Of a DNA stretch of 64,000 nucleotides, positions 48,548 through 58,025 are shown in pieces. Both the position numbers and the translations under genes were made by a program. The notes under the pieces were generated by a model. It saw nothing but the letters and a program-made list of their open reading frames with translations, was not told the DNA's origin and did not search any database. Positions within the stretch are counted from its first letter, which is position 1. The number at the start of each line of letters is the position of its first letter. The stretch comes from Agarilytica rhodophyticola (GTDB taxonomy: Bacteria; Pseudomonadota; Gammaproteobacteria; Pseudomonadales; Cellvibrionaceae): assembly GCF_002157225.2 (NCBI RefSeq), contig NZ_CP020038.1:5920501-5984500 (forward strand). Direction: 5' to 3'.

Positions 48548-48682
48548 AGCTGTTTCATAACTCGTGAGCGCAGGCGAGACAGGGCAAAAATAATCGAAAA
48601 AGCGGAGTTTACACGAAGTAAATGAGCATTTTGAGAGTATTTTTAACGCCGTATCGGCAAGTGCAGCAGTTATGAAATAGCT
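48548..48682. mobile_element. MITE-like 135-bp palindromic element
   Basis: Terminal inverted repeats AGCTGTTTCATAACT (48548-48562) and AGTTATGAAATAGCT (48668-48682) match at 14 of 15 positions. The inside is also an imperfect palindrome: the two halves read inward have similar order (AAAAAT blocks, GCGGAGTTTAC against GTAAATGAGC around a 5-nt ACGAA centre). It carries no open frame. This is the look of a non-autonomous miniature element or a structured repeat; the short AT-rich flanks show no certain target duplication. It lies between the GH43-like gene and the next gene. Confidence 0.65.
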
Positions 48683-48798
48683 CTACCAATCCCCTGAGTC
48701 ACAAGGATGTGACACCCTTTTAAGATTGGTCGCAATAAAACATGTAAGTTAGTTACCCTAACAGTTTTCAGTAGCTTCCTTCTTGGATCGGATAAGAA

Positions 48799-49758
48799 AT
48801 GAAGACTCCAAATAAAAGTTTCATTATCGCTGCATTAGTATCTCTCTCATCAGTTGGCATTTATCTTGGTATTACGTCAATGTCTCTTGAGACTCCCGTT
48901 CACCCCCATCACCCAATAAATACAGCCTCTAACTTGTCTGCAAATGCTACACAGAAAAACATGCAAGCATTTCACTCTGAAAAAACTCGCTCTAATCAAA
49001 CTGAGTTAGGCGTTAGCAACGTTACAAATAATATAGAGAATAATGGTTTTGTCGATAGCCTTGACGAGCTGTTTAACTCCGACTCTAACGACCTATATCA
49101 AAATAGTACACGAATTAACGAACTGCTCACTCAATGGGCGCAAATAGATCCAGAAGCGGCTTTGGAGTGGCTGCACTTGGTTGACGATGAATCCGACATG
49201 ATGGATGGATATTTTTATAATGTTATTGCTATTTACATGGAAAGTGACTTCCATGCTGCCGGCGATGCTATTGCAGGTTTACCAAGCAGTAGTCGCAAGC
49301 AGCGTTTAGTTTATAACTATGTATCTGAATATACACGAATTGATCCTGAACAAGCCCTATACTGGAGCGAGATATCTTTTGAAGGAGAACTTGCTCAGAT
49401 CGCAAAACATCAAATACTTAACACGTTAGTTTATGTAGACCCAAATAAAGTACTTAGCTTGCTAGCAAGTGATATTACTAATAATGCTTCAGGTTCCTAT
49501 GAGAGTCATAAAGAAATGGCTTTCATGGCATCAAGCCGTATAGACTCAGATGACTTTAAATACGAACGTATTTCTCTTTATCAATATCCAGAAGAATTAC
49601 ACTCAAACATTGCTTATGCGGTTGCAAGTAATTGGAATAAAGGTGACTCAGAAGGTGCTAAAAACTGGATTGACTCATTGCCACCAAGTGAAGCTAAACA
49701 ACAAGCTTTACGTGGCTATTCTGATTTATTCGGAGCACACAACACTACAATTCAATGA
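48799..49758 (+). CDS. Exported helical-repeat protein of unknown function
   Basis: A 319-residue protein with an N-terminal hydrophobic segment (about 7-27), acting as signal or anchor, and a polar spacer. From about 108 on it consists of helical pairs that echo each other: LLTQWAQIDPEAALEWL, YVSEYTRIDPEQALYWSE, ILNTLVYVDPNKVLSLLA and VASNWNKGDSEGAKNWID. The W-x(3)-D-P-x-x-A-x-x-W theme resembles tetratricopeptide-like scaffolds, so protein binding is a reasonable guess. No enzyme motif. Its neighbour across the convergent junction is an aspartic protease with a helical N-terminal region. Confidence 0.7.
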   Translation: MKTPNKSFIIAALVSLSSVGIYLGITSMSLETPVHPHHPINTASNLSANATQKNMQAFHSEKTRSNQTELGVSNVTNNIENNGFVDSLDELFNSDSNDLYQNSTRINELLTQWAQIDPEAALEWLHLVDDESDMMDGYFYNVIAIYMESDFHAAGDAIAGLPSSSRKQRLVYNYVSEYTRIDPEQALYWSEISFEGELAQIAKHQILNTLVYVDPNKVLSLLASDITNNASGSYESHKEMAFMASSRIDSDDFKYERISLYQYPEELHSNIAYAVASNWNKGDSEGAKNWIDSLPPSEAKQQALRGYSDLFGAHNTTIQ

Positions 49759-49821
49759 ATTGCCACTGTAGCAAAAGTGTCAGTTAACACTAATTGCTAT
49801 CGGTTGAAGACTAAAGAGTTT

Positions 49822-51105
49822 TTAGTTTTGTCGAGGTTCAAGTAGAAGTTGATGAGAATCCTGCTCTATTTGGAATTTGAAATTACCTAAAATATTCATT
49901 CCCAATAAACCATGCACACCTCCCCCCATTTCAAAGTCAAGCACGGCAACGAGAGTATCTGCAATTTCAAAGTCACCAATGGTGAAAGTGTCAACACGAT
50001 ACACACTACCTTTAGTTAAGCCATTAGCAGTACTAAACATACGCGATCCTGCGTGTGAATAATCAATCGCATGGCTTATGTTTTCAAAAGCACTACGTGA
50101 TAATGTTGTCATAGAGGCTCCAGTATCAATCAATAATGTGCTAGAAGTATTATCACCTAATGAAATATCAATTAAGTACTGATTGCCACGTGGATTTAAC
50201 GCAACAGCACTTGAAAAGCGCGACGAACGATCGCTAGTATCAGCCAAGCCATCGCTTGGCGTATCATTTATTTTAGCTAACAATTGCTTAACGTCAGCTG
50301 CAACTCGGGAATCATTTGATAAATCGGACAGTATTTGCTTAGCGTGATAGAGATCTCCATTTTCTAACACCACCTGCGCTTGCCGAAATTTTTGTTGGGG
50401 TGATAGCAAACCGACAATATCTGCCTGCAAATAAACCTGGCTCAATGTGTACCAGTTGAGACTTTCACTCAGAAACTTATCAACTTTGCTGAGAAACTCG
50501 GTAAATTCTTTAATAACTTTTTCATTATCTTTTATAGAATAGGCATATTCCTTTGCTAGCTGAAATACACCTATAGCTTCAATATAGTACTCAGTCTGGC
50601 GATTAAATTCAGCCAACATCAACAATACATCTAAGTCTTCATAGTAAGTTGTCAAATAAGCGTTAGCCAGTTCGGTAAAGTCTTCTGCTAAGTTTTGCTC
50701 GAGCAATAGACTAAGGCGCGTCAGTAGAATCTTTTTTAGAGCATTACCAGCAATACGATCGCTGTCATTTACTTCCTGAAAAAACTGAATAGCATCAAAA
50801 TAGTTTCTATTATCGAGATATTTGACAAAAACCTGTGATATATCAGTTGTACTTTGTGTAGGTATTGGGTTTTCAGCATCGCCAGTAAGGGAGTTATTTT
50901 TTTCATGCCCATCAGCCTCCAAAACAACAATCTTTTTCTCAGCAAGGGAATGAAATGGCGTAACCGTATCAACTTTATTGTCAATAAAGGTGGGAATGTT
51001 AAGAGCTTGTTGCGAATTAAGAGGCGGCGCAAGAACTCCATGTCCGTACCACCCTAATACAAAGCCTATACATAGAGCGAATATAACGGTAAGTCGAGAC
51101 ATCAT
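49822..51105 (-). CDS. Anchored retropepsin-like aspartic protease with helical repeats
   Basis: A 427-residue protein: N-terminal membrane helix (about 4-25), a spacer, a helical tetratricopeptide-like region (about 90-275) and a C-terminal retropepsin domain (about 305-427). The active-site motif is LLIDTGASMTTLS, followed by the second hydrophobic-hydrophobic-Gly element GVHGLLGMNILGNF. Such single-domain clan AA proteases work as homodimers, here presumably in the periplasm. Another clan AA protease is encoded 1.3 kb away. Substrate unknown. Confidence 0.85.
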   Translation of the reverse strand: MMSRLTVIFALCIGFVLGWYGHGVLAPPLNSQQALNIPTFIDNKVDTVTPFHSLAEKKIVVLEADGHEKNNSLTGDAENPIPTQSTTDISQVFVKYLDNRNYFDAIQFFQEVNDSDRIAGNALKKILLTRLSLLLEQNLAEDFTELANAYLTTYYEDLDVLLMLAEFNRQTEYYIEAIGVFQLAKEYAYSIKDNEKVIKEFTEFLSKVDKFLSESLNWYTLSQVYLQADIVGLLSPQQKFRQAQVVLENGDLYHAKQILSDLSNDSRVAADVKQLLAKINDTPSDGLADTSDRSSRFSSAVALNPRGNQYLIDISLGDNTSSTLLIDTGASMTTLSRSAFENISHAIDYSHAGSRMFSTANGLTKGSVYRVDTFTIGDFEIADTLVAVLDFEMGGGVHGLLGMNILGNFKFQIEQDSHQLLLEPRQN

Positions 51106-51235
51106 TTGCTTTACGCTTAATATATAAGCCCCTCAATAGATATATAAGATAAACAGTTTTCTCAATCTTTACCTATCGACCACAGAAAAGTAAAGGAATT
51201 CCCTTACCCAGCTCTGATAGATCGGATCAAAGGAT

Positions 51236-51643
51236 TTACCCACTTATCCCACGTACAACAAACTGGAAAATGTTGAAACCAGCTAAAGCCAGCATGGTTA
51301 ACCATGTTCCTAAAGTGCCATAGAAACGCCCTTTGGCAACCCCTCCATTTGATACAGTTAAACCCTGAGCATGGGCAATACGACTGATGATTAATACTGT
51401 GCCAGCCAAATGCAGCCAAAGGCTCGCAAGACCCGTTATCTCTGCACAAGCGAGTAAGATAAGTGCCAATGGAAGATTCTCAAGCGCATTGGCATGGCAG
51501 CGAATAGCCACATCCAACTCCTTTTGACTACCACTGCCAATAGCGACTTTAAAGACCCTTCGATATTTTATAACTCGAAAAGCCAAGAATATAATAATCA
51601 AGTAAGCTAAGCTTGCGTATAAACCAGTGATATATAGAGTCAT
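51236..51643 (-). CDS. MAPEG family membrane protein
   Basis: A 135-residue protein with four membrane helices (about 5-24, 55-72, 76-95, 112-132) and the family motif RCHANALENLPLAL plus RIAHAQG. MAPEG proteins are glutathione-dependent transferases or peroxidases, or relatives without known activity. The ATG has AAGGAAG upstream. Stands just downstream of ribA (60 bp) in the same direction and may be co-transcribed. Confidence 0.9.
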   Translation of the reverse strand: MTLYITGLYASLAYLIIIFLAFRVIKYRRVFKVAIGSGSQKELDVAIRCHANALENLPLALILLACAEITGLASLWLHLAGTVLIISRIAHAQGLTVSNGGVAKGRFYGTLGTWLTMLALAGFNIFQFVVRGISG

Positions 51644-51702
51644 ATTGCTTCCTTATTAAAGTATTATTATCCAACGGGCCAGACAGCAACCACTAATTGG
51701 CG

Positions 51703-52302
51703 TTATTTATCTTCGCCAGCAATTAAATGCCCAAGCTTGCCTTTTTTAGTTTCCAAATAATTTGCATTATGGGGGTTACGCCCTGTCTCATGGGCGAGTC
51801 GCTCAATAACTTCAACGTTTAAGTCTTTTAACGCAGCAATCTTACGTGGGTTATTAGTCATAAGTTTTACGCGCGTAATGCCCACTTTTTCAAACATAGG
51901 CTTTAACATGGAATAATCACGCATATCAGCGCCAAAGCCAAGTTTCTCATTAGCTTCGACAGTATCGGCACCATTATCTTGTAATTGATAAGCGCGAATT
52001 TTATTTGTTAAGCCAATACCTCGGCCTTCCTGCCTTAGATAAAAAATAGCCCCTCGTCCTTCTGCAGCAATTTTTTCCATCGCCGCTTGCAATTGCGCAC
52101 CGCAATCACAACGCAAACTAAAAAGCGCATCCCCGGTAAGGCATTCCGAATGAATTCTTACCAACGTGGGTTCACCACTGGCCAGATCGCCCATAGATAA
52201 AATAATATGTTCTTTGCCATCTTCATCATCAATAAACCCATGGATTTGAAAAGTCCCCATAGGGGTGGGCAATTTAGATGTTTCGACGTATGTAACCGCC
52301 AC
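51703..52302 (-). CDS. ribA: GTP cyclohydrolase II
   Basis: First step of riboflavin synthesis: opens GTP to the diaminopyrimidine with loss of formate and pyrophosphate. I choose GTG at 52300-52302 (199 residues, [14 protein letters not shown]) because GAGGA lies 9 nt upstream and other RibA proteins start there; the frame extends five codons to a TTG. Zinc ligands Cys54, Cys65 and Cys67 ([16 protein letters not shown]) are at the same numbers as in E. coli, and [11 protein letters not shown] and LMTNNPRK complete the active site. This stand-alone enzyme compensates for the degraded cyclohydrolase half of RibBA. Confidence 0.96.
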   Translation of the reverse strand: MAVTYVETSKLPTPMGTFQIHGFIDDEDGKEHIILSMGDLASGEPTLVRIHSECLTGDALFSLRCDCGAQLQAAMEKIAAEGRGAIFYLRQEGRGIGLTNKIRAYQLQDNGADTVEANEKLGFGADMRDYSMLKPMFEKVGITRVKLMTNNPRKIAALKDLNVEVIERLAHETGRNPHNANYLETKKGKLGHLIAGEDK

Positions 52303-52374
52303 TAATAACGTCCTCAAATACTTTTATAAATACAGTAAAAATAATATATCGTTAACAAATTAGTTCACTAAGAA

Positions 52375-53022
52375 CTAATACTTCGACTCTAAAATCAATA
52401 CACCACTTTCTACTTTAAAATTAACACGCGACAAATAGGAATTGCCCAGTAAAATTTCAGCAGGATACTGACCTTCGACAACAACCGCCTCAACATTGCT
52501 TAATTTCAGATCTCCAACAGCAACACTTTGTAAGGTGACTTGATAGCCGCTAGTAATACCGTTAGCTGTTTGCAAACTAATTTTCTTACCCGAAGAAAAT
52601 TTAATCCCAATACTCTTTGCCATAATCGAATTAAGTGATAGAGACGTCGCACCAGTATCCACTAAGAAATTGACAGATCGCCCATTAATTCTACCTGGAG
52701 TGTAATGGTGCCCCCCTCGACCGCCGGGAATTCTAACCACAGTTTTAGCTGGCGCAGAATATTTAACACCGCCAATCCGTCGTGAAAGTTGAAGAGTATG
52801 CCGTTTTCCGTCTATTTCAACGATTGCCTTTTTTGTATCAGCACTGACAAGTAAGATACCTTCTGGTGACGTTTTTCCAGCACGAATAGTGCGCTGAACA
52901 CCGTTTACCTCCAGTACAACCATGTTTTTGAGCAAGCCTGTAACAACAATATTATCCTGTGCATAGGCATCTATTGCACCACAAAATATAATGAGACCAA
53001 CAAGCCAATATAATCTTTTCAT
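52375..53022 (-). CDS. Clan AA aspartic protease, TIGR02281-type
   Basis: About 215 residues from ATG 53020-53022, which gives a clean signal peptide (MKRLYWLVGLIIFCGAIDAYA); in-frame ATGs further up (53040, 53061) would only prolong the N-terminus. The mature part has a beta-rich region (about 20-100) and a retropepsin domain with active-site FLVDTGATSLSL, and the second motif AEILLGNSYLSRV. Periplasmic, homodimeric by family. It sits between thiL and ribA in the riboflavin block; no functional tie to that pathway is known. Confidence 0.86.
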   Translation of the reverse strand: MKRLYWLVGLIIFCGAIDAYAQDNIVVTGLLKNMVVLEVNGVQRTIRAGKTSPEGILLVSADTKKAIVEIDGKRHTLQLSRRIGGVKYSAPAKTVVRIPGGRGGHHYTPGRINGRSVNFLVDTGATSLSLNSIMAKSIGIKFSSGKKISLQTANGITSGYQVTLQSVAVGDLKLSNVEAVVVEGQYPAEILLGNSYLSRVNFKVESGVLILESKY

Positions 53023-53101
53023 GATCTTAAGCCACCGCATGGTATATCCGTAAGCTACCATCTACTTTCTAATAGTATGTATTTTTCCTGCTTATTGGGC
53101 A

Positions 53102-54094
53102 TTAAAAATGTTTATAGCCCGTATTGCTTTTGCTCAATAATTTCTCACTCTCACTGCAGCGAATTCCTTGTTGCCGAGTTATTTCTCCAATTCGGCTGAT
53201 AGCAAAATTCTCATCTGCTATCAAACGATCAAGGCTGGCAATCTTTGACTGGCTAACAGTAAAGCAAAGTTGATAATCATCACCGCCATAAAGTGCCCAT
53301 TCTAGCCACTGCTCAGCTTGTGTGTGCTGACAAACTGCATCTGAAATTGGCAAAGCCTGTAAATCAAGTTCAGCGCCTAGCTCACCACTATTCCCACTAG
53401 CACGACAAATATGTCCTAGATCAGCCACTAAACCATCGGAAATATCGATCGCAGCACTGGCAATACCTCGCAGTTTTTGCCCTAGCTCCAATTGTGGTAT
53501 CGGCTGATAATAACGCTGACGTAAGTATTGGGCCGCTGAATCATTGACAGAAAAACTGCCTTTAAGTGCACTTAAAGCAGCAGCCCCATCACCTAAACTC
53601 CCTGTTACATAAATGCCATCACCCGCTTCGGCACCGCTGCGAACCATAGCTTGGCCTGACGGCACAATTCCATGCACCTGAATAGAAATACACAGGGGGC
53701 CACGCACTGTATCGCCCCCCACGAGAGGACAGCTATAACGCTTAGCACAATCCAATAAGCCTTCACTAAAACTAGCAAGCCACTTTTCATCAGCCTCAGG
53801 AAGGGATAGCGCTAAGGTAAAGCACAAGGGTTCTGCTCCCATGGCAGCGAGATCACTTAAGGCAACAGATAATGCTCTGTGTGCAATATAAGTGGGGTTT
53901 GCTTTGGCAAAAAAATGTACATCAGCTAGCAGAGTATCAATTGAAAAGGCTAACTGATGGCCATGTGGGATGTCGACAAGTGCGCAGTCATCACCAATTC
54001 CCAGTGTCACATGAGATGACTCCACCAAACGCTTAAAATAGCGATCGATAAGTGCAAATTCATCAAGAGGATTGGCGTTGAGAGCGCTTACCAT
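53102..54094 (-). CDS. thiL: Thiamine-monophosphate kinase
   Basis: Phosphorylates thiamine monophosphate to the active pyrophosphate with ATP. 330 residues with the PurM-like pattern: DEFALIDRYF at the start, GIGDDCALVD, FSIDTLLADVHF (Asp for Mg), AMGAEPLCFTLALSLP, LVGGDTV and DISDGLVADLGHI. The start shares one base with the nusB stop (TAATG), so the two are coupled. thiL behind nusB is a common gammaproteobacterial order. Confidence 0.96.
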   Translation of the reverse strand: MVSALNANPLDEFALIDRYFKRLVESSHVTLGIGDDCALVDIPHGHQLAFSIDTLLADVHFFAKANPTYIAHRALSVALSDLAAMGAEPLCFTLALSLPEADEKWLASFSEGLLDCAKRYSCPLVGGDTVRGPLCISIQVHGIVPSGQAMVRSGAEAGDGIYVTGSLGDGAAALSALKGSFSVNDSAAQYLRQRYYQPIPQLELGQKLRGIASAAIDISDGLVADLGHICRASGNSGELGAELDLQALPISDAVCQHTQAEQWLEWALYGGDDYQLCFTVSQSKIASLDRLIADENFAISRIGEITRQQGIRCSESEKLLSKSNTGYKHF

Positions 54095-54549
54095 TATTTC
54101 TTTGCTTTAGTGTCTTTTGCGTTAACTTCAGTAGCACGCACATCTAGAGCCACCTTGTCTAAAACACCATTGACGAACTTGTGACTATCTGCTGCGCCGA
54201 ATTTTTTCGCCATATTTACCGCTTCGTTAATCACAACGCGATAAGGCACATCGATCCGATCGCTAAATTCAAAACACGCTAGGCGCAAGATCGACAAAGT
54301 CACAGGGTCAACGTTGTCTAGCTGCAAGCCTTTGAGATATGGCGAAAACATTTCATCTAAGGTGGTTTTCTTCATCGCCACACCGCGAAATATCTCATGG
54401 AAATACTCAACATCCACTTTCGACATATCATTGTCGGTATGATATTCAGCCTCAATAACGTTTATAGCATTGCTGGTCATTTGCCATTGATAAATAGCCT
54501 GCATGGCAAAATGGCGCGCACGACTGCGGGTTGCAGCAGAAACTTTCAT
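54094..54549 (-). CDS. nusB: Transcription antitermination factor NusB
   Basis: All-helical RNA-binding protein that with NusE binds boxA RNA in rRNA antitermination. 151 residues; RSRARHFAMQAIYQWQ at the N-terminus, LSILRLACFEFSDRIDVPYRVVINEAVNMAKKFG (split here) and FVNGVLDKVA are the typical elements. It is 15 bp after ribH and overlaps thiL by one base. Confidence 0.97.
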   Translation of the reverse strand: MKVSAATRSRARHFAMQAIYQWQMTSNAINVIEAEYHTDNDMSKVDVEYFHEIFRGVAMKKTTLDEMFSPYLKGLQLDNVDPVTLSILRLACFEFSDRIDVPYRVVINEAVNMAKKFGAADSHKFVNGVLDKVALDVRATEVNAKDTKAKK

Positions 54550-54564
54550 TAATTCTCTCTTTTA

Positions 54565-55032
54565 TTAAATATTTTTCAACAGTGACACCATTTCCAGTGC
54601 CGTGTGAGCAGCTTCGGCTCCTTTGTTGCCAGCTTTAGTGCCCGAGCGCTCGATTGCTTGCTCGATAGAATCCACTGTCAAAACACCAAAAGTGATAGGC
54701 AACCCAGTGTTCAGCGATACCTGAGCAAGGCCCTTGGTACATTCACCAGCCACATAGTCAAAGTGAGGAGTACCACCACGTATAACGGCCCCTAAGGCAA
54801 TAATGGCATCATATTTTTTGGTTTGCGCTAATTTCTGTGCTGCCAATGGAAATTCGAATGCACCGGGGGCGTAGACAATTTCAATATCATCATCGCTAAC
54901 ACCTTGACGACGCAGAGTATCGATTGCACCTTCTTTTAAGTGCTCTACAACAAAACTATTCCAGCGGCTAACAAGCAACGCATACTTACCACTTACCGAA
55001 CTAAAATCACCTTCAATTACATTTATTGCCAT
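54565..55032 (-). CDS. ribH: 6,7-dimethyl-8-ribityllumazine synthase
   Basis: Joins the ribityl-pyrimidine with 3,4-dihydroxy-2-butanone phosphate; forms 60-subunit or smaller shells. 155 residues with [41 protein letters not shown] (catalytic His) and [16 protein letters not shown]. Lies 28 bp after ribBA in the same leftward operon. Confidence 0.97.
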   Translation of the reverse strand: MAINVIEGDFSSVSGKYALLVSRWNSFVVEHLKEGAIDTLRRQGVSDDDIEIVYAPGAFEFPLAAQKLAQTKKYDAIIALGAVIRGGTPHFDYVAGECTKGLAQVSLNTGLPITFGVLTVDSIEQAIERSGTKAGNKGAEAAHTALEMVSLLKNI

Positions 55033-55060
55033 GGGTATTTCTCGTTTATTCCAATAGTAT

Positions 55061-56173
55061 TTAAGGTTTTATATATTCAGTGACTTCAAGGTCGAAGCCA
55101 GAAATAGCACTGAACTTTAAAGGTGCGCTCATTAAACGCATTTTCTGTACACCCAACTCTTTTAAGATTTGAGCGCCAGCACCTATTTGCTTATAGGACA
55201 TATCCTGCTTTAAGCGCGCTTGTTTGCCGGTCAATACTCGCTCAATACTGTCTTCAATTTCATGGGTCGTTTCATTGTGACATATCAACACCACCACACC
55301 ACGCCCCTCATCGGCAACGCACTGCATCGCTCGATGAAAGTTCCAAGAAGCACTGTCTTGTTCATCCCGCTGAATAGTGAGCACATCTCGTGAGGTATTG
55401 CCTACATGAACTCTCACCATCACCGGCTCACCCGAGCTAACATCACCTTTTACTAGCGCAAAATGCAGCTCATCATGTGCTGAATTTTGATATGTCATCA
55501 AATTAAAGTCGCCATACTGGGTGGTTACCTGTCGCTCATTAATACAAGTGACCGTCTTTTCATTGAGCATTCGATAATGAATAAGATCTGCAATAGTACC
55601 GATCTTGAGACCGTGGGTTTTGGCAAACACTTCCAACTCTGGCCGGCGCGCCATAGTACCGTCTTCGTTCATGATTTCAACAATAACCGCAGATGGGTCA
55701 TAGCCAGCGAAGCGCGCAAGATCGCAGCCAGCTTCTGTATGCCCCGCCCGGGTAAGCACGCCACCTTGCTGTGCCATGATAGGGAAAATATGCCCCGGCT
55801 GTACGATATCCTGAGGTTTAGCTTCGGCGGCAACGGCAGCTCTTACCGTGCGCGCCCGGTCAGCCGCAGAGATACCTGTTGTCACACCTTCAGCCGCTTC
55901 GATAGTAACAGTAAAGTTAGTGGTATGGACGGAGAGATTATCATCCACCATTAGAGGCAAACCCAGCTGCTTACAACGTTGTTCCGATAGGGTTAAACAA
56001 ATCAGTCCACGAGCATGAGTTGCCATAAAATTAATATCTTCAGACCGCACTTGCTGTGCAGCGATGACTAAATCGCCTTCATTTTCACGATCTTCGTCAT
56101 CCATCAGAATTACCATCTTTCCCTGGCGAATATCGTCAATTATTTCTTCAACTGTATTGAGTTCCATAGTCAT
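55061..56173 (-). CDS. ribBA: DHBP synthase with degenerate GTP cyclohydrolase II domain (RibBA-like)
   Basis: The N-terminal half (about 1-205) is 3,4-dihydroxy-2-butanone 4-phosphate synthase, with [22 protein letters not shown] and [11 protein letters not shown], all active-site elements intact. The C-terminal half (about 210-370) has the cyclohydrolase II fold, but the three zinc cysteines are absent (the stretch after GEPVMVRVH reads VGNTSRDVL) and RQEGRGIG is replaced by [11 protein letters not shown], so this half should be inactive. This is the common short-of-function form in gammaproteobacteria that keep a separate ribA, present here at 51703. Start could be either of two ATGs two codons apart. 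Confidence 0.93.
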   Translation of the reverse strand: MTMELNTVEEIIDDIRQGKMVILMDDEDRENEGDLVIAAQQVRSEDINFMATHARGLICLTLSEQRCKQLGLPLMVDDNLSVHTTNFTVTIEAAEGVTTGISAADRARTVRAAVAAEAKPQDIVQPGHIFPIMAQQGGVLTRAGHTEAGCDLARFAGYDPSAVIVEIMNEDGTMARRPELEVFAKTHGLKIGTIADLIHYRMLNEKTVTCINERQVTTQYGDFNLMTYQNSAHDELHFALVKGDVSSGEPVMVRVHVGNTSRDVLTIQRDEQDSASWNFHRAMQCVADEGRGVVVLICHNETTHEIEDSIERVLTGKQARLKQDMSYKQIGAGAQILKELGVQKMRLMSAPLKFSAISGFDLEVTEYIKP

Positions 56174-56196
56174 TACGTTTTACCGTTTACATTCGT

Positions 56197-56859
56197 CTAT
56201 TTTAAGTAACCGTGTTGAGCCAAAAATGATTCAGTCATTTGGCTAGCAGTGCCGGATTCAGCTGCTTTATCTCCCATCAATAGCCGTTCAAGGTAACGTG
56301 CGATGACATCCACCTCTAAATTCACTTGTGTGCCTGGGCTATAGCTGCCGATAACAGTGTGATCTAAAGTATGGGGAACAATGTTCAAATCGAATATATC
56401 GCCATCGACCTCATTCACTGTCAAACTGGTGCCATCAATAGTAATCGAGCCTTTATGAGCAATATATTTGGCTAAGCTTTTTGGCGCCCGCAATTTAAAG
56501 CGCTCTGAGCGCGCGTCTTTTTCCCGACTCACCACCTCTCCCATACCATCCACATGGCCACTGACAATATGACCGCCGAGGCGAGACTGGGGGGTTAAGG
56601 CCTTTTCCAAGTTTACAGCAGTGCCCTTTTGCCAATGTTTTATTGTTGTTAAATCCAATGTTTCAACGGAAACATCGGCGATAAAGCCTTGGGGAATGAA
56701 GGCTACTGCCGTTAAACAGACGCCGTTAGTGGCAATCGAGTCGCCCAGCTCAACGTCGTCCCACGGTAAAGATGACGAGAAAACCGTCAACCTGACATCA
56801 CCACTGCGTTTCTCTATGGACGCTATTTCACCAATAGCTTGAATAATGCCCGTGAACAT
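56197..56859 (-). CDS. ribE: Riboflavin synthase (alpha chain)
   Basis: Dismutates two lumazine molecules to riboflavin. 220 residues with two lumazine-binding repeats: MFTGIIQAIGEI with VNLEKALTPQSRLGGHIVSGHVDG, and the second with SLTVNEVDGDIFDLNIVPHT. The N-terminal MFTGII is fully conserved in the family. It is 86 bp from ribD and 23 bp before ribBA. No FMN riboswitch sequence is apparent in the spacers of this cluster. Confidence 0.97.
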   Translation of the reverse strand: MFTGIIQAIGEIASIEKRSGDVRLTVFSSSLPWDDVELGDSIATNGVCLTAVAFIPQGFIADVSVETLDLTTIKHWQKGTAVNLEKALTPQSRLGGHIVSGHVDGMGEVVSREKDARSERFKLRAPKSLAKYIAHKGSITIDGTSLTVNEVDGDIFDLNIVPHTLDHTVIGSYSPGTQVNLEVDVIARYLERLLMGDKAAESGTASQMTESFLAQHGYLK

Positions 56860-56945
56860 CTAACACTCACTTTTTATTTAGTAATAACTTTGATTAAAAG
56901 TAGCGTAGCCATATAACGTTATATAACCACACATCACAATCATGG

Positions 56946-58016
56946 CTACCCCTCTGGGTCAGGATATGCCGTAATACGCCAATCCTCGCCAACACGACGA
57001 ATATCTTCAATGGATAGAGGTAACTGGCTGCGCATCTTATCAATCGGAAGATGAAATAAGGGACGTGCACTACTGCCCATTAATTTAGGCGCAACATAAA
57101 TAATAAACTCATCAATTAAACCGGCTGCAGCAAACGCACCAGCCAAGGTCGCTCCTGTTTCAACCAGTACTTCATTACATCCTTCATCAGCTAACTTGCG
57201 CACTAAGGCATAGAGGCTGATATGGCCATCCTTTTGCGGCAATTCCCAGTAGTTACGCCCATCATCCTTAGCCTCTCCTTGAGCGCAAGCAATAATAGTA
57301 TTCCCGGGCTGATTGAGGATATCGGCCTTTAGCGGGCATCGACTATGTGTATCAACAATAACGCGAAGCGGCTGGCGCTCAGTCTCAGACAAGCGTACCG
57401 TAAGTGCAGGATCATCATGAATGACTGACTCTACCCCTGTTACTATGGCACAGCTGCGCGCGCGTAATTTATGCACATCGGCACGAGCATCGGGGCCAGT
57501 AATCCACTTGCTTTCACCACTGGCCATTGCTGTGCGGCCATCCACACTCATCGCCATCTTACAGCGAATATAGGGAATCTTCTGTCGCATACGCTTAATA
57601 AAGCCCAGATTTAACTCTCGAGCCTCACTTTCCAGCAAAGGGCCATCGACAATAATACCTGCGGCTCGCAACTTATCTAATCCGGCACCACTTACTTCAG
57701 GATTGGGGTCTTCCATCGCATATACAACCCGCGCCACACCAGCAGCAATTAGCGCATCGGCACATGGACCGGTGCGTCCGCGGTGGCTACAAGGTTCAAG
57801 GGTGACATAGGCTGTCGCGCCCTTCGCTTTTTCTCCCGCGGCAGCCAGAGCATTGATTTCAGCATGGGCCTCACCAGCGCGCGCATGGAACCCCTCACCG
57901 ACGATATTCATAGCATCGTCCACTAACACACAACCAACTCTGGGGTTAGGGGTAGTTGTGTTTAAACCCTGCTTTGCCAAACGCAAGGCACGCACCATTA
58001 TTTCACGATCAGACAT
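56946..58016 (-). CDS. ribD: Bifunctional pyrimidine deaminase/reductase RibD
   Basis: Second and third steps of riboflavin synthesis. 356 residues: zinc deaminase domain (1-145) with HAEINAL and PCSHRGRTGPCADAL, and reductase domain (about 150-352) with KMAMSVDGRTAMASGESKWI (split), GVESVIHDDPALTVR and VLVETGATLAGAF. Nine bp separate it from nrdR upstream. Confidence 0.97.
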   Translation of the reverse strand: MSDREIMVRALRLAKQGLNTTTPNPRVGCVLVDDAMNIVGEGFHARAGEAHAEINALAAAGEKAKGATAYVTLEPCSHRGRTGPCADALIAAGVARVVYAMEDPNPEVSGAGLDKLRAAGIIVDGPLLESEARELNLGFIKRMRQKIPYIRCKMAMSVDGRTAMASGESKWITGPDARADVHKLRARSCAIVTGVESVIHDDPALTVRLSETERQPLRVIVDTHSRCPLKADILNQPGNTIIACAQGEAKDDGRNYWELPQKDGHISLYALVRKLADEGCNEVLVETGATLAGAFAAAGLIDEFIIYVAPKLMGSSARPLFHLPIDKMRSQLPLSIEDIRRVGEDWRITAYPDPEG

Positions 58017-58025
58017 ACACTTAAT

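Noticed and set aside
56174-56945. FMN riboswitch in the riboflavin cluster
   Set aside because: The gaps before ribBA and ribE are only 23 and 86 bp and show none of the conserved RFN-element sequence.
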